Source of the DNA: Anthostomella pinea
Lineage: Eukaryota > Ascomycota > Sordariomycetes > Xylariales > Xylariaceae
Direction: 5' to 3'
NCBI GenBank assembly: GCA_963556695.1
Contig: CAUWAG010000013.1
Span: 1,178,001 to 1,242,000, forward strand
Length of the DNA: 64,000 bases
Position 1 is the stretch's first letter. Every line of letters starts with the position of its first letter. Below the pieces are notes generated by a model. It searched no databases and had not been told where the DNA came from. It was given only the letters and a program-made list of their open reading frames with translations. Of this stretch, positions 11,849 through 21,286 are shown in pieces. Position numbers and translations under genes: made by a program.

Positions 11849-13168
11849 ATGGCCGAGAAAAAGCTGATTACTGTGTTCGGTGCCACTGGCCTCCAAGGGG
11901 ATAGTGTCGTCGAGACCTTTCTGAACGATCCCAAGTTGAGGGAAGAATGGGCTGTTCGTGGTGTGACTCGCGATGTCAACAAGGCCTCCGCGAAAGAGCT
12001 TGCTAAGAGAGGTGCCGATGTTGTCTCGGTGAGTCTACACCACCTCAACCTGCCCAACCGAAAAAGGCAATGGCGCCGTTGAGCCCAGCTGACAACCTGG
12101 CGCCAGGGTGATATGAACGACACAGAGAGCCTCGTCAAAGCTATGAAAGGCTCACACACCGTCTTTGCGAACACCAACTATTGGGAGGCATGCGACAAAG
12201 CTGGGGAGGTCCAGCAGGGCAAGAACCTGGCCGATGCCGCCAAGGTGCGCTACAGACAGGAGATATCGTAATGGCTACATGAGTACAAGCTGACAGCCGG
12301 GTCTAGGAAGCCGGTGTTCAGCACTACATCTGGAGCACTCTCGAGAACGTGAACAAGCGCATGTCTACCTCTCCGCAACGGAATGAACATGTACGTACTG
12401 ATGATGTCGTCGCTAGAGACCAACGGAAGACTTCCCGACGTCTACCACTTCGATTCAAAGGCCGAAGTCGATGAGCACGTCAAGTCCTTGGGAATTCCAG
12501 CCACGTTATTCCTCGCGGGCTTTTACATGTCAAACTTCTTTGGTGTAGACCAGGTCTTCAGACCGGTACCACCAGATAACACCTGGACTATGGGTCTACC
12601 TATGGCTCCTTCGGTCGAATTGCCCCTATTCCATACTGATGGCGCCGACAAATACATCAAAGCAATTGGTGAGAAGTATCCCGGTCCTTGTACTTGCCTC
12701 TCGCAGTTCTCTCCCCCTTTTGGATTCGATGAGTCTCTATTCGGGTTGGTTTCTCCTTGGTCGGGATGTGACTTTTCCATTGACATACATGTGTCGTTAT
12801 CTCAGCGGTTACTAACACTGGATACCCTAGTCAACAACCGACACAAGCTGCTCGGTCAGAAGTTCCTCGGCGCGACCAATTACATGACGCCTCAGGGCAT
12901 GCTCGACGGGTTCAAAACCGCGTTTCCCAAAGCCGGTGCGACCGCGCGCTATGTGGAGATGGCCAAGGAGGAATGTATGGATATATACAGAAACAAAGGG
13001 GCGCCGGAGTATGTCGCGCTCGAGGTGTACGAGATGTTCCGGTTTTATGAGGAAGCTGGGTACTATGGCGGCGCCTCGCTTGGCGGGACACACGCGCTCG
13101 TGGAGGACCCTTTGACCACTTGGGATGACTATCTCAGACAGGAGCCTGCGTGTGCCGGACTTGAATAG
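11849..13168 (+). CDS. NmrA-like NAD(P)-binding Rossmann protein
   Basis: Atypical short-chain dehydrogenase of the NmrA/HSCARG family; members sense NAD(P) redox state or act as reductases. The N-terminus carries the dinucleotide loop FGATGLQG (residues 9-16). Five exons fit one frame of 319 aa: 11849-12028, 12107-12244, 12307-12358, 12417-12668, 12831-13168. The fourth intron (162 nt) starts GTGAGA inside what looks like open frame; removing it joins KAI to VNNRHKLLG, the usual family spacing. The third intron is uncertain: the frame that preserves the family sequence needs a GC...AG intron (12359-12416), while a GT...AG alternative (12363-12427) gives a shorter join. Substrate or regulatory role unknown. 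It is not necessarily the nitrogen regulator NmrA itself. Confidence 0.88.
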
Positions 13169-13698
13169 AGGGAATAGGATGGGGAATAGCGGGAAGAGGA
13201 GGTTCGGAAGAGATCTGGACATCTCAAGCTCAAGTCACTGGTATGAGCCACTGTATGACTTGATGTGTCACAGATCAGGATGACACCAACGCTTAATATC
13301 CCATCCCCGCAGCATGAGCAACTTGAATGCTATGGAAAGCAGCCGCTATCAGGAAACCGTGACTACATGTTAACCTCAGGCATCTGTATCCATTGCAGGA
13401 GGCTTTCCAGCATCCGCATAGTTCGGTGACGAGGTTGATGGCTCGAATAGCCATGGCTACACATTGGAATATCAGCGAGTTAATGAAAAGATACTTGCCT
13501 CCTCCCGCTCTGGCCTGAATAAGGAAGTCTTTGATTAATTATTTGGAATGCTGTTCGAGAAGGCAAGTTGTTGTTGCCTGGGGGTTGGGTTTGCATCCAA
13601 CACGTACTGTCGTCGGGAGTGATGCGCGCGCACAATGCACCAGCCCAAACTTGAGCGTCTACCATCCATTCCAGTTGTTCATCCCATGCAGAATGTGA
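13169..13698. other. Intergenic, nothing seen
   Basis: 3' flank of the NmrA-like gene and upstream of a weak gene model. Short frames only. Confidence 0.45.
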
Positions 13699-14412
13699 TT
13701 GTGGTTGTGCCTGAACATCGGCAATCCAAATCAGCACCATTGTCCAAACCTCAGGCCGCACCCTTCGCACCCTCACCTCCGAAACGTACTCTCCCTGCTG
13801 CCACCACCTAACCTCAACCTCAGTCTTTTTGCATGCAAAGTTTCTGCAATCACCCCTTGTGATGATACACCTCGTTTTGGACCGCGTCGTTTTCCTGCAA
13901 GCCGCACTCTGCATTTCCTGAAACAGCTGTCCGCATTCCATCACCTGCTGCGCAGCCGTCTAACCTGCCTACTTCACATCCTCGACCTCTCGCCTGCGCT
14001 TCATCTCGTCCTCGGTACCTGGCTGCGCATACGCAACACAAGCATCTTGGAAGTACCTGAAGACATTGGAGTTGATCCTCGAGCATCGCAGCGCATTAGC
14101 CTCCTCCTTGGGTATGTACACGCATTAACACGGTCCAGCAACCGGGATGCGCCATGCTAATCTGTGTCTGACAGATTGGACGACCTTGACCAGACTGGAG
14201 TTGGCAACACGATCCTTACGGCCATTGCAGTCCTTGCGCATCTCGACCAGTACCCCCAGAACCGAATCGAGGACCAGGGTTTTCTTCTCATCCACGGTCG
14301 TCAAGTACACATCTCGCTGTAGTGAGGTGTACACCTGCGTCTCCCACAGATCACCTGCATTGCCCGCGACACGTCCAATATCACCATCTCACGCCTGGAA
14401 GTGAAGGAGTGA
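13699..14412 (+). CDS. Hypothetical small protein, three exons (probable)
   Basis: I do not recognise this protein. Three exons splice in one frame: ending at donor GTATGT (14112), 14175-14304, and 14350-14412 after a short 45-nt intron, ending at TGA 14410. The best protein-like part is the C-terminal half, with segments LEVPEDIGVDPRASQRISLL, NTILTAIAVLAHLDQYPQ and ITCIARDTSNITISRLEVKE, which are helix-rich and soluble. The 5' end is uncertain. The frame is open back to an ATG at 13699 (201 aa total), but the first 90 codons are Pro/His/Leu-rich and may be UTR or intron. Splice agreement across three blocks is the main evidence. Confidence 0.45.
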
Positions 14413-14620
14413 ACAAGTCATAGGTCAACTCATGTCGATTCCTCGCGCTATCCAAGGAACTATCAACTCCTACAGCTGAACTGGCCACACCTCCATTCAT
14501 CCTTTGCGTAACATCGCTTCCGAACTTGACGATCCATCGACAGTCCCATCAGAGATCCGAGAGCACCGTGCTCACAGGATTTTGCCAACCTATATACTAT
14601 AGCATAACGCCACTGCCGAT

Positions 14621-15988
14621 TTGCCCCCTTTCCCGAGCCACTCCTTTATATCCAACATGCAACGACCTGCTTCAACCATGCAGATCAGCAATTCGATGTT
14701 CAACAAGAAAGCCTCACGTGGCCCTAGTCCTAGCCACAACCTGGGTCATGACGCGAGTGGTGGACAGCCAGGCGTGCCTCGCGCATCTGGCTACCTTACA
14801 CCCTCGAGCTCACTCGGTTCCATCGGAGCAAACCAATGTCAACTCCCAAGTACTCCTGATGATGACGGTGGCAGCTTCGCTGGACCTGGATCCCCTTCTA
14901 CACCCATGCAACGCTGCCTTGGATGCGATGATCAGGAGATGAGCACCGATTGCCCTAAGCCTGGCAGTTCGACCGCCGTATCAACCCCTATTGCCGCCGC
15001 TGGAGCATCTTTAGAGCCAAGTAACCATCGATTCTCGACGCCCGACCATGTATTTCTTGAAAAGACGCGATCGACTGCCGACCCATGTGTGTTCCGATCT
15101 TCCCATGTTGCAGGCTTCTCTGCACATGACAGCTTGGCGCGTAAGCTACAAGATGTCCACATCGACCTCTTCACGACCCCAGACCGACCAATTCTGATGT
15201 CGACGCCCAGAGCTCCCAAAGCTCCATCCCGACTGGTGTTCAGCGCAGGAGTCGCGTTCAAGAGCGCTGGTACTGGGAAGGAGGGTGGCCGAGAACAGCA
15301 GGCGTTCGACCAGTATAAAACTCAGGACCACGACGTCAGAATCGAGACTGAGGGATGCGACGAAGAGATGCCACAGGTGATGCATGAGCATGATACTCAG
15401 GATGACGTCTTCGCTGGAACGCAAGCAGCTCCAGCCCTCAGCGTAGCCACGGCTCCCCAACAGCCATGCTCACTCTTCGGTCACGACTCTTTTATTCCCT
15501 ACATGTCCCTCGACGAACAACCTTACGAACCCACAACCTCCCACCCGACCACCACACCATCCGCCCCCTCGACCCCCACGAACCGCCCCATCCACCCAGC
15601 CTCGCCCTCAGCGCCCGCGCCCAAGCCCGCCTGGACAGCCATCAACAAGGAAAGCGAAGCTAGCAACCCCTTCAACTACTCCCCTTGCCCGTCCAAATCC
15701 AAGCGCAGCCGGCAGCACCACCATCACCGCCGCAAGCCGTCCATAGTCTGGGAGACCCTCACGACGCCAATCCAGCACTGGGAGACGGCCGCGACGCGCA
15801 AGGCACTGTCCGCCATGCGCCGCCAGGAGCGCGAAGACGAGAGTGCGGCGCGGGCGCGCGCAGGGATGAAGCGCAAGTACCGTGCGGGCGAGGTGCAGGA
15901 CGGGCACTTTGAGCGCGTCGAGGCGGAGCGGGAGCGCAAGCGGGCGCGGTACCTGGCGCGGATTGAGGAAATGTGCGATGTGAAGTGA
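14621..15988 (+). CDS. Hypothetical disordered protein with basic C-terminal helix
   Basis: Single-exon frame of 455 codons; a second in-frame ATG at 14657 is an equally good start. The first 330 residues are Ser/Thr/Pro-rich and look disordered, with recurring short TP and SP sites that could be kinase targets (inference). The last 110 residues change character: WETLTTPIQHWETAATRKAL, then a long highly charged Arg/Glu helix (about residues 390-450) containing RKYRAGEVQDGHFERVEAER-like composition, ending MCDVK. I recognise no named domain. High GC and long uninterrupted frame support a real gene. No signal peptide or membrane segment. It might be a cell-cycle or nuclear regulator, but nothing shows this. 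Confidence 0.7.
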   Translation: MPPFPSHSFISNMQRPASTMQISNSMFNKKASRGPSPSHNLGHDASGGQPGVPRASGYLTPSSSLGSIGANQCQLPSTPDDDGGSFAGPGSPSTPMQRCLGCDDQEMSTDCPKPGSSTAVSTPIAAAGASLEPSNHRFSTPDHVFLEKTRSTADPCVFRSSHVAGFSAHDSLARKLQDVHIDLFTTPDRPILMSTPRAPKAPSRLVFSAGVAFKSAGTGKEGGREQQAFDQYKTQDHDVRIETEGCDEEMPQVMHEHDTQDDVFAGTQAAPALSVATAPQQPCSLFGHDSFIPYMSLDEQPYEPTTSHPTTTPSAPSTPTNRPIHPASPSAPAPKPAWTAINKESEASNPFNYSPCPSKSKRSRQHHHHRRKPSIVWETLTTPIQHWETAATRKALSAMRRQEREDESAARARAGMKRKYRAGEVQDGHFERVEAERERKRARYLARIEEMCDVK

Positions 15989-16779
15989 GCAAACCGGGGC
16001 ATTTGGTCAGTCTTGGCGAGGAGGGCGTTCGTAAGATTCGAGTCCGTACACAAACGCATGGGTGGTTGGTTGAGAGAGTGAGCGAGTGAGAGAAAGGTTG
16101 AGAGAGGCTATGAGATTGCCCGACTTTTTGCGGGCGTTCGACGCAGGCGTGATGAGCGCAGTATCGATGTGAGTCGGACGAGACGGCGTGGCGCTGACGT
16201 GCTTATGGTCTGGATACAAGCTGACGTTTCCAGGATACACACAGGATATGTCACTCGACGGGTTGCGGCGTTGGTTGTCTAGTCCAACCAGGAGAATGCC
16301 ATGCTAGATTGCGCCTATCAACAGAGCTTGCTGCTCGCACGTTGCCGTCAGCACACATATAGCTAGAGAGTTCGGGCACCGAAGAATACTTCCCTTGCAT
16401 TTGCAAAGAAACCATCTACTTGCCATGGAATGGTACAATATGCTCACGAAGCTCCTTAGCACCAACCGCCTTACATACTATGGCGCACCATAACCCAATA
16501 TAACACAATTTCCAGGAAAAGCAAGGAGTGAAACAGAAGTACATTTGGTATCAAGACTCGACCCAATAATCAATATCGTACATGGGGTTGTCTCCGCAGA
16601 AAATCCTGCTCCCCGACCAAGGAAGGACACTCCTCGAGTAGACACAAGACAAAGGAAAATCGTAAGAGTAGAGAGCTCTGATATGTTCGAGAGCGTGCCA
16701 TGGTCCTTCATTCAGGTACCTAGGCCGATTCCTGGTACCCCCCTGACCCCTATCCATTTCGTGCTAGCTGTTGGTTCGC
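15989..16779. other. Convergent intergenic region, nothing seen
   Basis: 3' flanks of the hypothetical gene (plus) and RIM1 (minus). No domain-bearing frame. Confidence 0.5.
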
Positions 16780-17448
16780 TTACTCGGAAGAATCGGAGGA
16801 AGGAGTGGGCCGGCGGAGGACTTCCAGGTTTCCTATGTGGGCGGTTAGATGGTGGACGCTGTGGTCGAGTCTCTTTGAATACATATCGAGGACTTACTTT
16901 GGTAGATGCTCAGGCCGGAGCGTGTCTTGCCGTCGGTGTCGGTGTACGTGTTCATGATGGCGTCGCCCTCGACGTAGACCGTAGAACTAAAAGTGGACAT
17001 CGCATTAGCCTCCATGTATCCCAACAATCTAGCAAACATCGCAAAGCCCTGCGCCAGCATCAGACGGCTCTGACAGGGCCCACCATGCTTCAACCCAAGC
17101 TCGACCACCACCTCCCCCATTCTCGCCCACAAGAAATGATTGTACGTACCCCTTCGGCAGGCTAGTCAAGAAGTCGCGGCGGCCGCCCTCCTCGGCAAAC
17201 GTGGCGACCTTGAACCAGCTGGTGTGGCGGTTGTCGCGCGGGCCATCGTTGCTCGCGACCGCGTACTCGATGATCTCGCGCCCCGATGCCGTCGCCTTGA
17301 GCTCGGGCGTCGCTGCCAGGTTGCCGACCAGCGTGATCTTGGCGATGTCGCGGCGCGCCGACGCGCCGAAGGCTGCGCGCTGCCCGACGAGGGAGCTGGC
17401 GCTGGTGCGCGGGACGGCGCGGAGAGCTGTGCGGAGGAAGGAAGACAT
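16780..17448 (-). CDS. RIM1: Mitochondrial single-stranded DNA-binding protein (RIM1-like)
   Basis: Binds single-stranded DNA during mitochondrial DNA replication; bacterial SSB-type OB fold. Three exons on the minus strand give 146 aa: 17150-17448, 16898-16986, 16780-16832, with GTACGT and GTAAGT donors and TAG acceptors in matching phases (2 and 1). The N-terminus (about 35 residues; Arg, Ser and Ala, few acids) is a typical mitochondrial presequence. The OB fold follows: ITLVGNLAATPELK, REIIEYAVASND, HTSWFKVATF, then STVYVEGDA across the first splice and the C-terminal NLEVLRRP strand across the second. Length and order match fungal Rim1. The gene is GC-rich, so long opposite-strand frames here are shadows. 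Confidence 0.93.
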
Positions 17449-17901
17449 TTTCTGTGGTCTCTGTTCGGGGGTTGCTGCTGCGGTCGGGTACGGATGTGGT
17501 CAGGTTGGTAGCGATTGGTTGATTTCGAGAGGGAGAGGGCTGAGGCGACTTCGGATTCGAGTGCGTGGGCGTTTGTCGTGGTCGGGTGGTTTGCGGTGAT
17601 GTTGGGCGAAGGTTTGTCTGACGTCGAAATAGATTCGAGAGCTTCGGGTCCCCGTGCGCGTCGTTGCTTTTCGCTCGACGCGACGGTGATTAGTCTGCCC
17701 TTGTGGCTCCTCAACCCATTTTCCAGCCACAATGACGGATGGGTCACGGACCAGGGTACAAGATACCTTAGAGCCCAACTGGTACCTGTTTGTACCAGAT
17801 TCGTACCCAACTGGGATGATAGCTACTTCTGGGATGGGGACACCACCCATCCCTTCTTTCAATCAAGCAACTTCCAGAATACAGACCAATAGCCACCATT
17901 C
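17449..17901. other. RIM1 upstream region up to the transposon block
   Basis: 453 bp of promoter/5' flank. A GTACC-type short motif recurs near 17757-17812 (repeated tggtac/gtacc words). No gene. Confidence 0.45.
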
Positions 17902-17926
17902 GTGACCCTGGTCCTTATTCTGGATA

Positions 17927-18036
17927 CCGCTACCACAAGGCACACCCCTGACGTTAAACTATGCTCGAGATGAAATTAAGCAGTACCGAATACATGCAAG
18001 CTGATTGGTTTCCGAGGGTGTGCCTTGTGGTAGCGG
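17927..18036. repeat. 21-bp perfect inverted repeat with 68-bp loop
   Basis: Arms 17927-17947 and 18016-18036 are exact reverse complements, separated by 68 bases. The hairpin sits at the 3' (truncated) end of the gypsy relic. It may be a scar of self-primed reverse transcription or of recombination. Confidence 0.85.
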
Positions 18037-18049
18037 CATACATCACTAA

Positions 18050-18817
18050 TCGCGCAAAGATAATTCGTAATCGTTCATGAAGCTGCTCGAAAGTGTCACC
18101 CCAGACAGCGATATCATCGAGCAGGTTGGCTAACCATTCTAAAAAGGGTTGCAATACCTCCCAGATAAACGCCTGAAACGTCCTGGGGCATCGCAAAGCC
18201 CAAATGGCATTACAAGCCATTCATATACACCAGAAGGTGTCACGAATGCAGTCTTCTCTTGGTGTGGTCTGTATACGCCAATGTGCCAATATCCGTTGAG
18301 TAGGTCGATAAAGGCATACCAGTGGTGACCTGCTGCTTTCTTGATCTAATCGAACGCATTTGGTAGTGGATGTGCGTTCTTGGTTTTCTTGTAGTTCCCT
18401 ATAATCGCAGCAAAATCTCCAGATGACGGTGTCATCATCCTTCCTTGTGGGCATGGTGGTCTGCCCAGGTGCCTTCTTTGGTGTCAACAGTGCTGGCGCT
18501 CCCCATGGACCTTTGCCTTTTCGTATGATCTTACCCTCATGCTTGTTGACAAAGTCTTTCATAGCTTGTACTTGCGGAGGGCTGTATCGTCTTGGTGGTA
18601 GCTTCACTGGTAGAAAATCTCCAGTATCGATTGTGTGTACAGTCTTTGCAAGGACATTGGTACGTCGTTTAGCAGGGTCAAATAAGCCAGGAAAATCCCT
18701 TTTGTATGATGTCAGGTATTCATTGATCTGAACGTTGTCTGTAGGGGTTTTGTGACTCCATTTGACCTTGATCTCCTTGACTGGTTCTTTTCTGACGGGC
18801 TCGTCTGCCTTGTACAT
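18050..18817 (-). pseudogene. Gypsy reverse transcriptase, N-terminal part, broken
   Basis: The minus-strand frame contains the Ty3/gypsy RT entry motifs VKLPPRRYSPPQVQAMKDF and KGPWGAPALLTPKK, then RFCCDYREL. After a frame change at about 18221-18240 it continues as RTFQAFIWEVLQPFLEW and the catalytic box LDDIAVWGD (about 18090-18130), a variant of the usual YxDD. Sequence stops resembling RT near 18050, so the thumb, RNase H and integrase are gone. Upstream, about 18990-19260, a protease-like stretch (FDNNCSGCYID) is readable with stops. Confidence 0.8.
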
Positions 18818-19324
18818 AGGCTCTGAAGAGAGGTGCGCTTGTTCTTGTTGTATTGGCTCAAGTATTAGAGATGATAGGTAGTTGGTCAGAGTGATCGATT
18901 TGTTGCCAAATTGGAAGCCCCAAATATAGAAAACAGTCTTGCCGATTGTCAGATTGGCAGGGAAGGTGCCGTTGGGTACCAGGCCTGCTGAGACCTGAAA
19001 TAGTGCACTGTAGCCGGAAAGTGTTGAAATTGTTCAAAATGTTGCTTCAACGATCACATCTTGTGCAAGTCGAGGTCCTTGGCCGCCAACTCCGGTCATT
19101 GTGGTTGGCTTCTGGCTTGGATACGGCTTCAGGTGGTTGGTAATCTCGTGATCTATGTAGCAGCCAGAACAATTGTTATCAAAGAAGACCATGAACGGGG
19201 TCTTGTTGTTCAATCTGGCTGTATAGACATGATGCTGTTAGTTATAGCCTTCTTAGAGAGGTCTCAGAGGTATGGGTGGCGGATCATGTCCTTCACACAC
19301 TGCCACTAAGTGTGCGCGGCTCCC

Positions 19325-20870
19325 CTATTGGTCATCCTCATCATCTAGTATTCTCTGGATGATATCATTGAAGATAGGGTCATCTTTATCTTCATCCGCA
19401 AGGGTCTCAGCCTTGCTTCTGTCGTCATCCTCAGGCTGGTACACCTCTATGCTGTCGGTATAGTGTACCTTCTTAGGGTTATTGGGTCGGGTAGAAGTAG
19501 ATGCTCGAGTATTGTTGTTGTTCCTTGACGCCCAGCCTCTCAATTTGCCCTTCAGTTTGCTGAAGTTATAAGGGGCTCTGTCCTCCTTTGTCATTGTGAA
19601 TCTGCTTGGGGATATTGGTGGTACAAGCGTCAGCAGGCTCGATCTTAAGCATTCCTGGCTTTGTGGGTGTGGCTTCAGAGATGTTCATATTGTAGAAAGG
19701 AGATGACTGTCCCTGTAGTTGTATTGTCACAGACGGCTTCATGTAGATATGATCTTTAATAGCGCTGCGAGCCATCATCTGGCTGCGTGTGACAGCTTGC
19801 TCAATCATCTCCATGGTCGACTAGTTACCGCTGTTGTCCTTCATCATCATCCAAATACTCGGAGTGTACTGACGAAGGATGTTGATCACGAGCTCCTTAT
19901 TCATCACACCTTGGTGGTAAGTTGTTGGCAGCTTGTACCAGGCTTCTCTCATCCGTCTAATGAAGTTCAGCATACTTGCGTTCTGTATTGGCAGCAATAT
20001 GGAGAATGAAACCATGAATACATAGAGAACCTGATGATCTGCCAAGACCTGGAGGATGGCCTCCAAAAAGGTGACCCAGTTTACTGAACCAACACGAGCA
20101 AAGATGGCGACTTGCTGAAAGTCTCCAGACATCTCGATCGCCACTCTTTGTGCCCTGTGCTCATAGGGTACCAATGCGGCTCTGAAACGGTCCTGGATAG
20201 CTGACAATTTGCTCAAGACTTCTTTATTTGCCCACTGGAGACGAAGTTCAGGAGGAAGTACAACTTTGTTCTTCTCTAAGGTGTTCTAGAAGGTGTCTGC
20301 TTTCTCTTAAAGCACTGCTTCGTTCCATGCCGACTTGACACGCTTCTCCTGGGGGTTCTTGAATTGTGAATTGTGAGGTAATCGTTGGAGGTTCAGTCGG
20401 CCGTCAACGAGGCGTTCGCTCTTGAAGTCTTCAGATGGTACTGTTAAGAATTGGAAGGCATCATCCTCACGGGTTGGGTTGGTTTTCTTGATCCCGTTTG
20501 TAGTGAGCAGGGTAGAGATTTGACCTTGGAGGTTCATTATCTGAACAAGCTGGTCATCAATCTCTTTCTGTGAAGCCTTGTCAGCCTTGATAACGTGCTT
20601 GAGTTGATCAAATCTGTTTGAGTGCTTCTCGTCAGATGCCTCTAGGCTGTCTTTGAGAGTGGTGATCGACTCCTCAAGGTTCTTGTTCTGTTTGTCTTGA
20701 GCTTCAACAATCGGTGCTGTCACATCGTTGATCATCTCCTCCAATGGGAGGACTTCTGACCAGTCAACCTTCTCCATGGCCTTGTTGATCATCTCGGTGA
20801 TCTCCTCCTTTCATACGCGAGCTGCTTTAGCAGCAGCTCACTCAGGCTCCGTGGTGGATCGAATGGCCAT
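19325..20870 (-). pseudogene. Gypsy Gag-like region, broken
   Basis: Three minus-strand open blocks in different frames (20307-20792, 19821-20216, 19325-19814) read as a Gag polyprotein: a coiled-coil N-terminus (MEKVDWSEVLPLEEMINDV onward), a capsid-like middle (FRAALVPYEHRAQRVAIEM), and a charged C-terminus. No CCHC knuckle is visible. Stops and frame changes separate the blocks, so it cannot make a full protein. Confidence 0.7.
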
Positions 20871-21052
20871 GGTGACAGGGAGAGAGTTGACACGGCGTAC
20901 TTAGCTCGTTTGCTTCGGATTGGTCGATTTTCGCAGGGATTTGAAGGCGTGATACCTTCGTGGTGCTACTGTTCTTGGTGATCTACCTGCAAAAATAGCT
21001 ATTTGTACCTTGTGGTAGCGGTATCCAGAATAAGGACCAGGGTCACAAAAGG

Positions 21053-21201
21053 TGTTGAATGGGAGCCGGAGATAGACACCGGAAGATCTCCAGTGGGGCA
21101 GAGACGCACAGGGCATCTGACCCACCAAGAAAACAGATGATCAATCTCTGCACGCAGAACAGAACAATCAATAGCATCAATCAACATCCGTGTATTCAAC
21201 A
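21053..21201 (+). repeat. 5' LTR of the copia element
   Basis: 149 bp, TGTTGAATG...TATTCAACA. It is GC-richer than the 3' LTR and nearly identical to it and to the solo copy. Confidence 0.93.
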
Positions 21202-21286
21202 ATTAAGAGTCTCATTGAATCTACGCAACCGGCATCCATATTTTGAATACAAGTATCATACAACCATTTCTAGATGAATATCACAA

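Larger units (their letters stand above)
17902..21046 (-). mobile_element. Truncated Ty3/gypsy relic with 39-bp inverted ends
   Basis: Minus-strand order Gag, protease, reverse transcriptase identifies a Ty3/gypsy-type element. RNase H and integrase are missing: coding sequence ends soon after the RT active site, near 18045. The outer 39 bases (17902-17940 and 21008-21046) are exact reverse complements of each other, which is not expected for LTR ends. A third partial copy of the same words (CCTTGTGGTAGCGG) sits at 18023-18036 and forms a 21-bp fold-back with 17927-17947. No target duplication flanks the ends. It abuts the copia element at 21053. Confidence 0.75.

Noticed and set aside
14320..14322. 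Stop codon ending the small spliced gene at HISL
   Set aside because: Splicing out 14305-14349 gives a longer, more protein-like end (ITCIARDTSN...), so the stop probably lies in an intron.
17140..17599. Long plus-strand frames over RIM1
   Set aside because: High-GC opposite-strand shadows of a well-supported gene.
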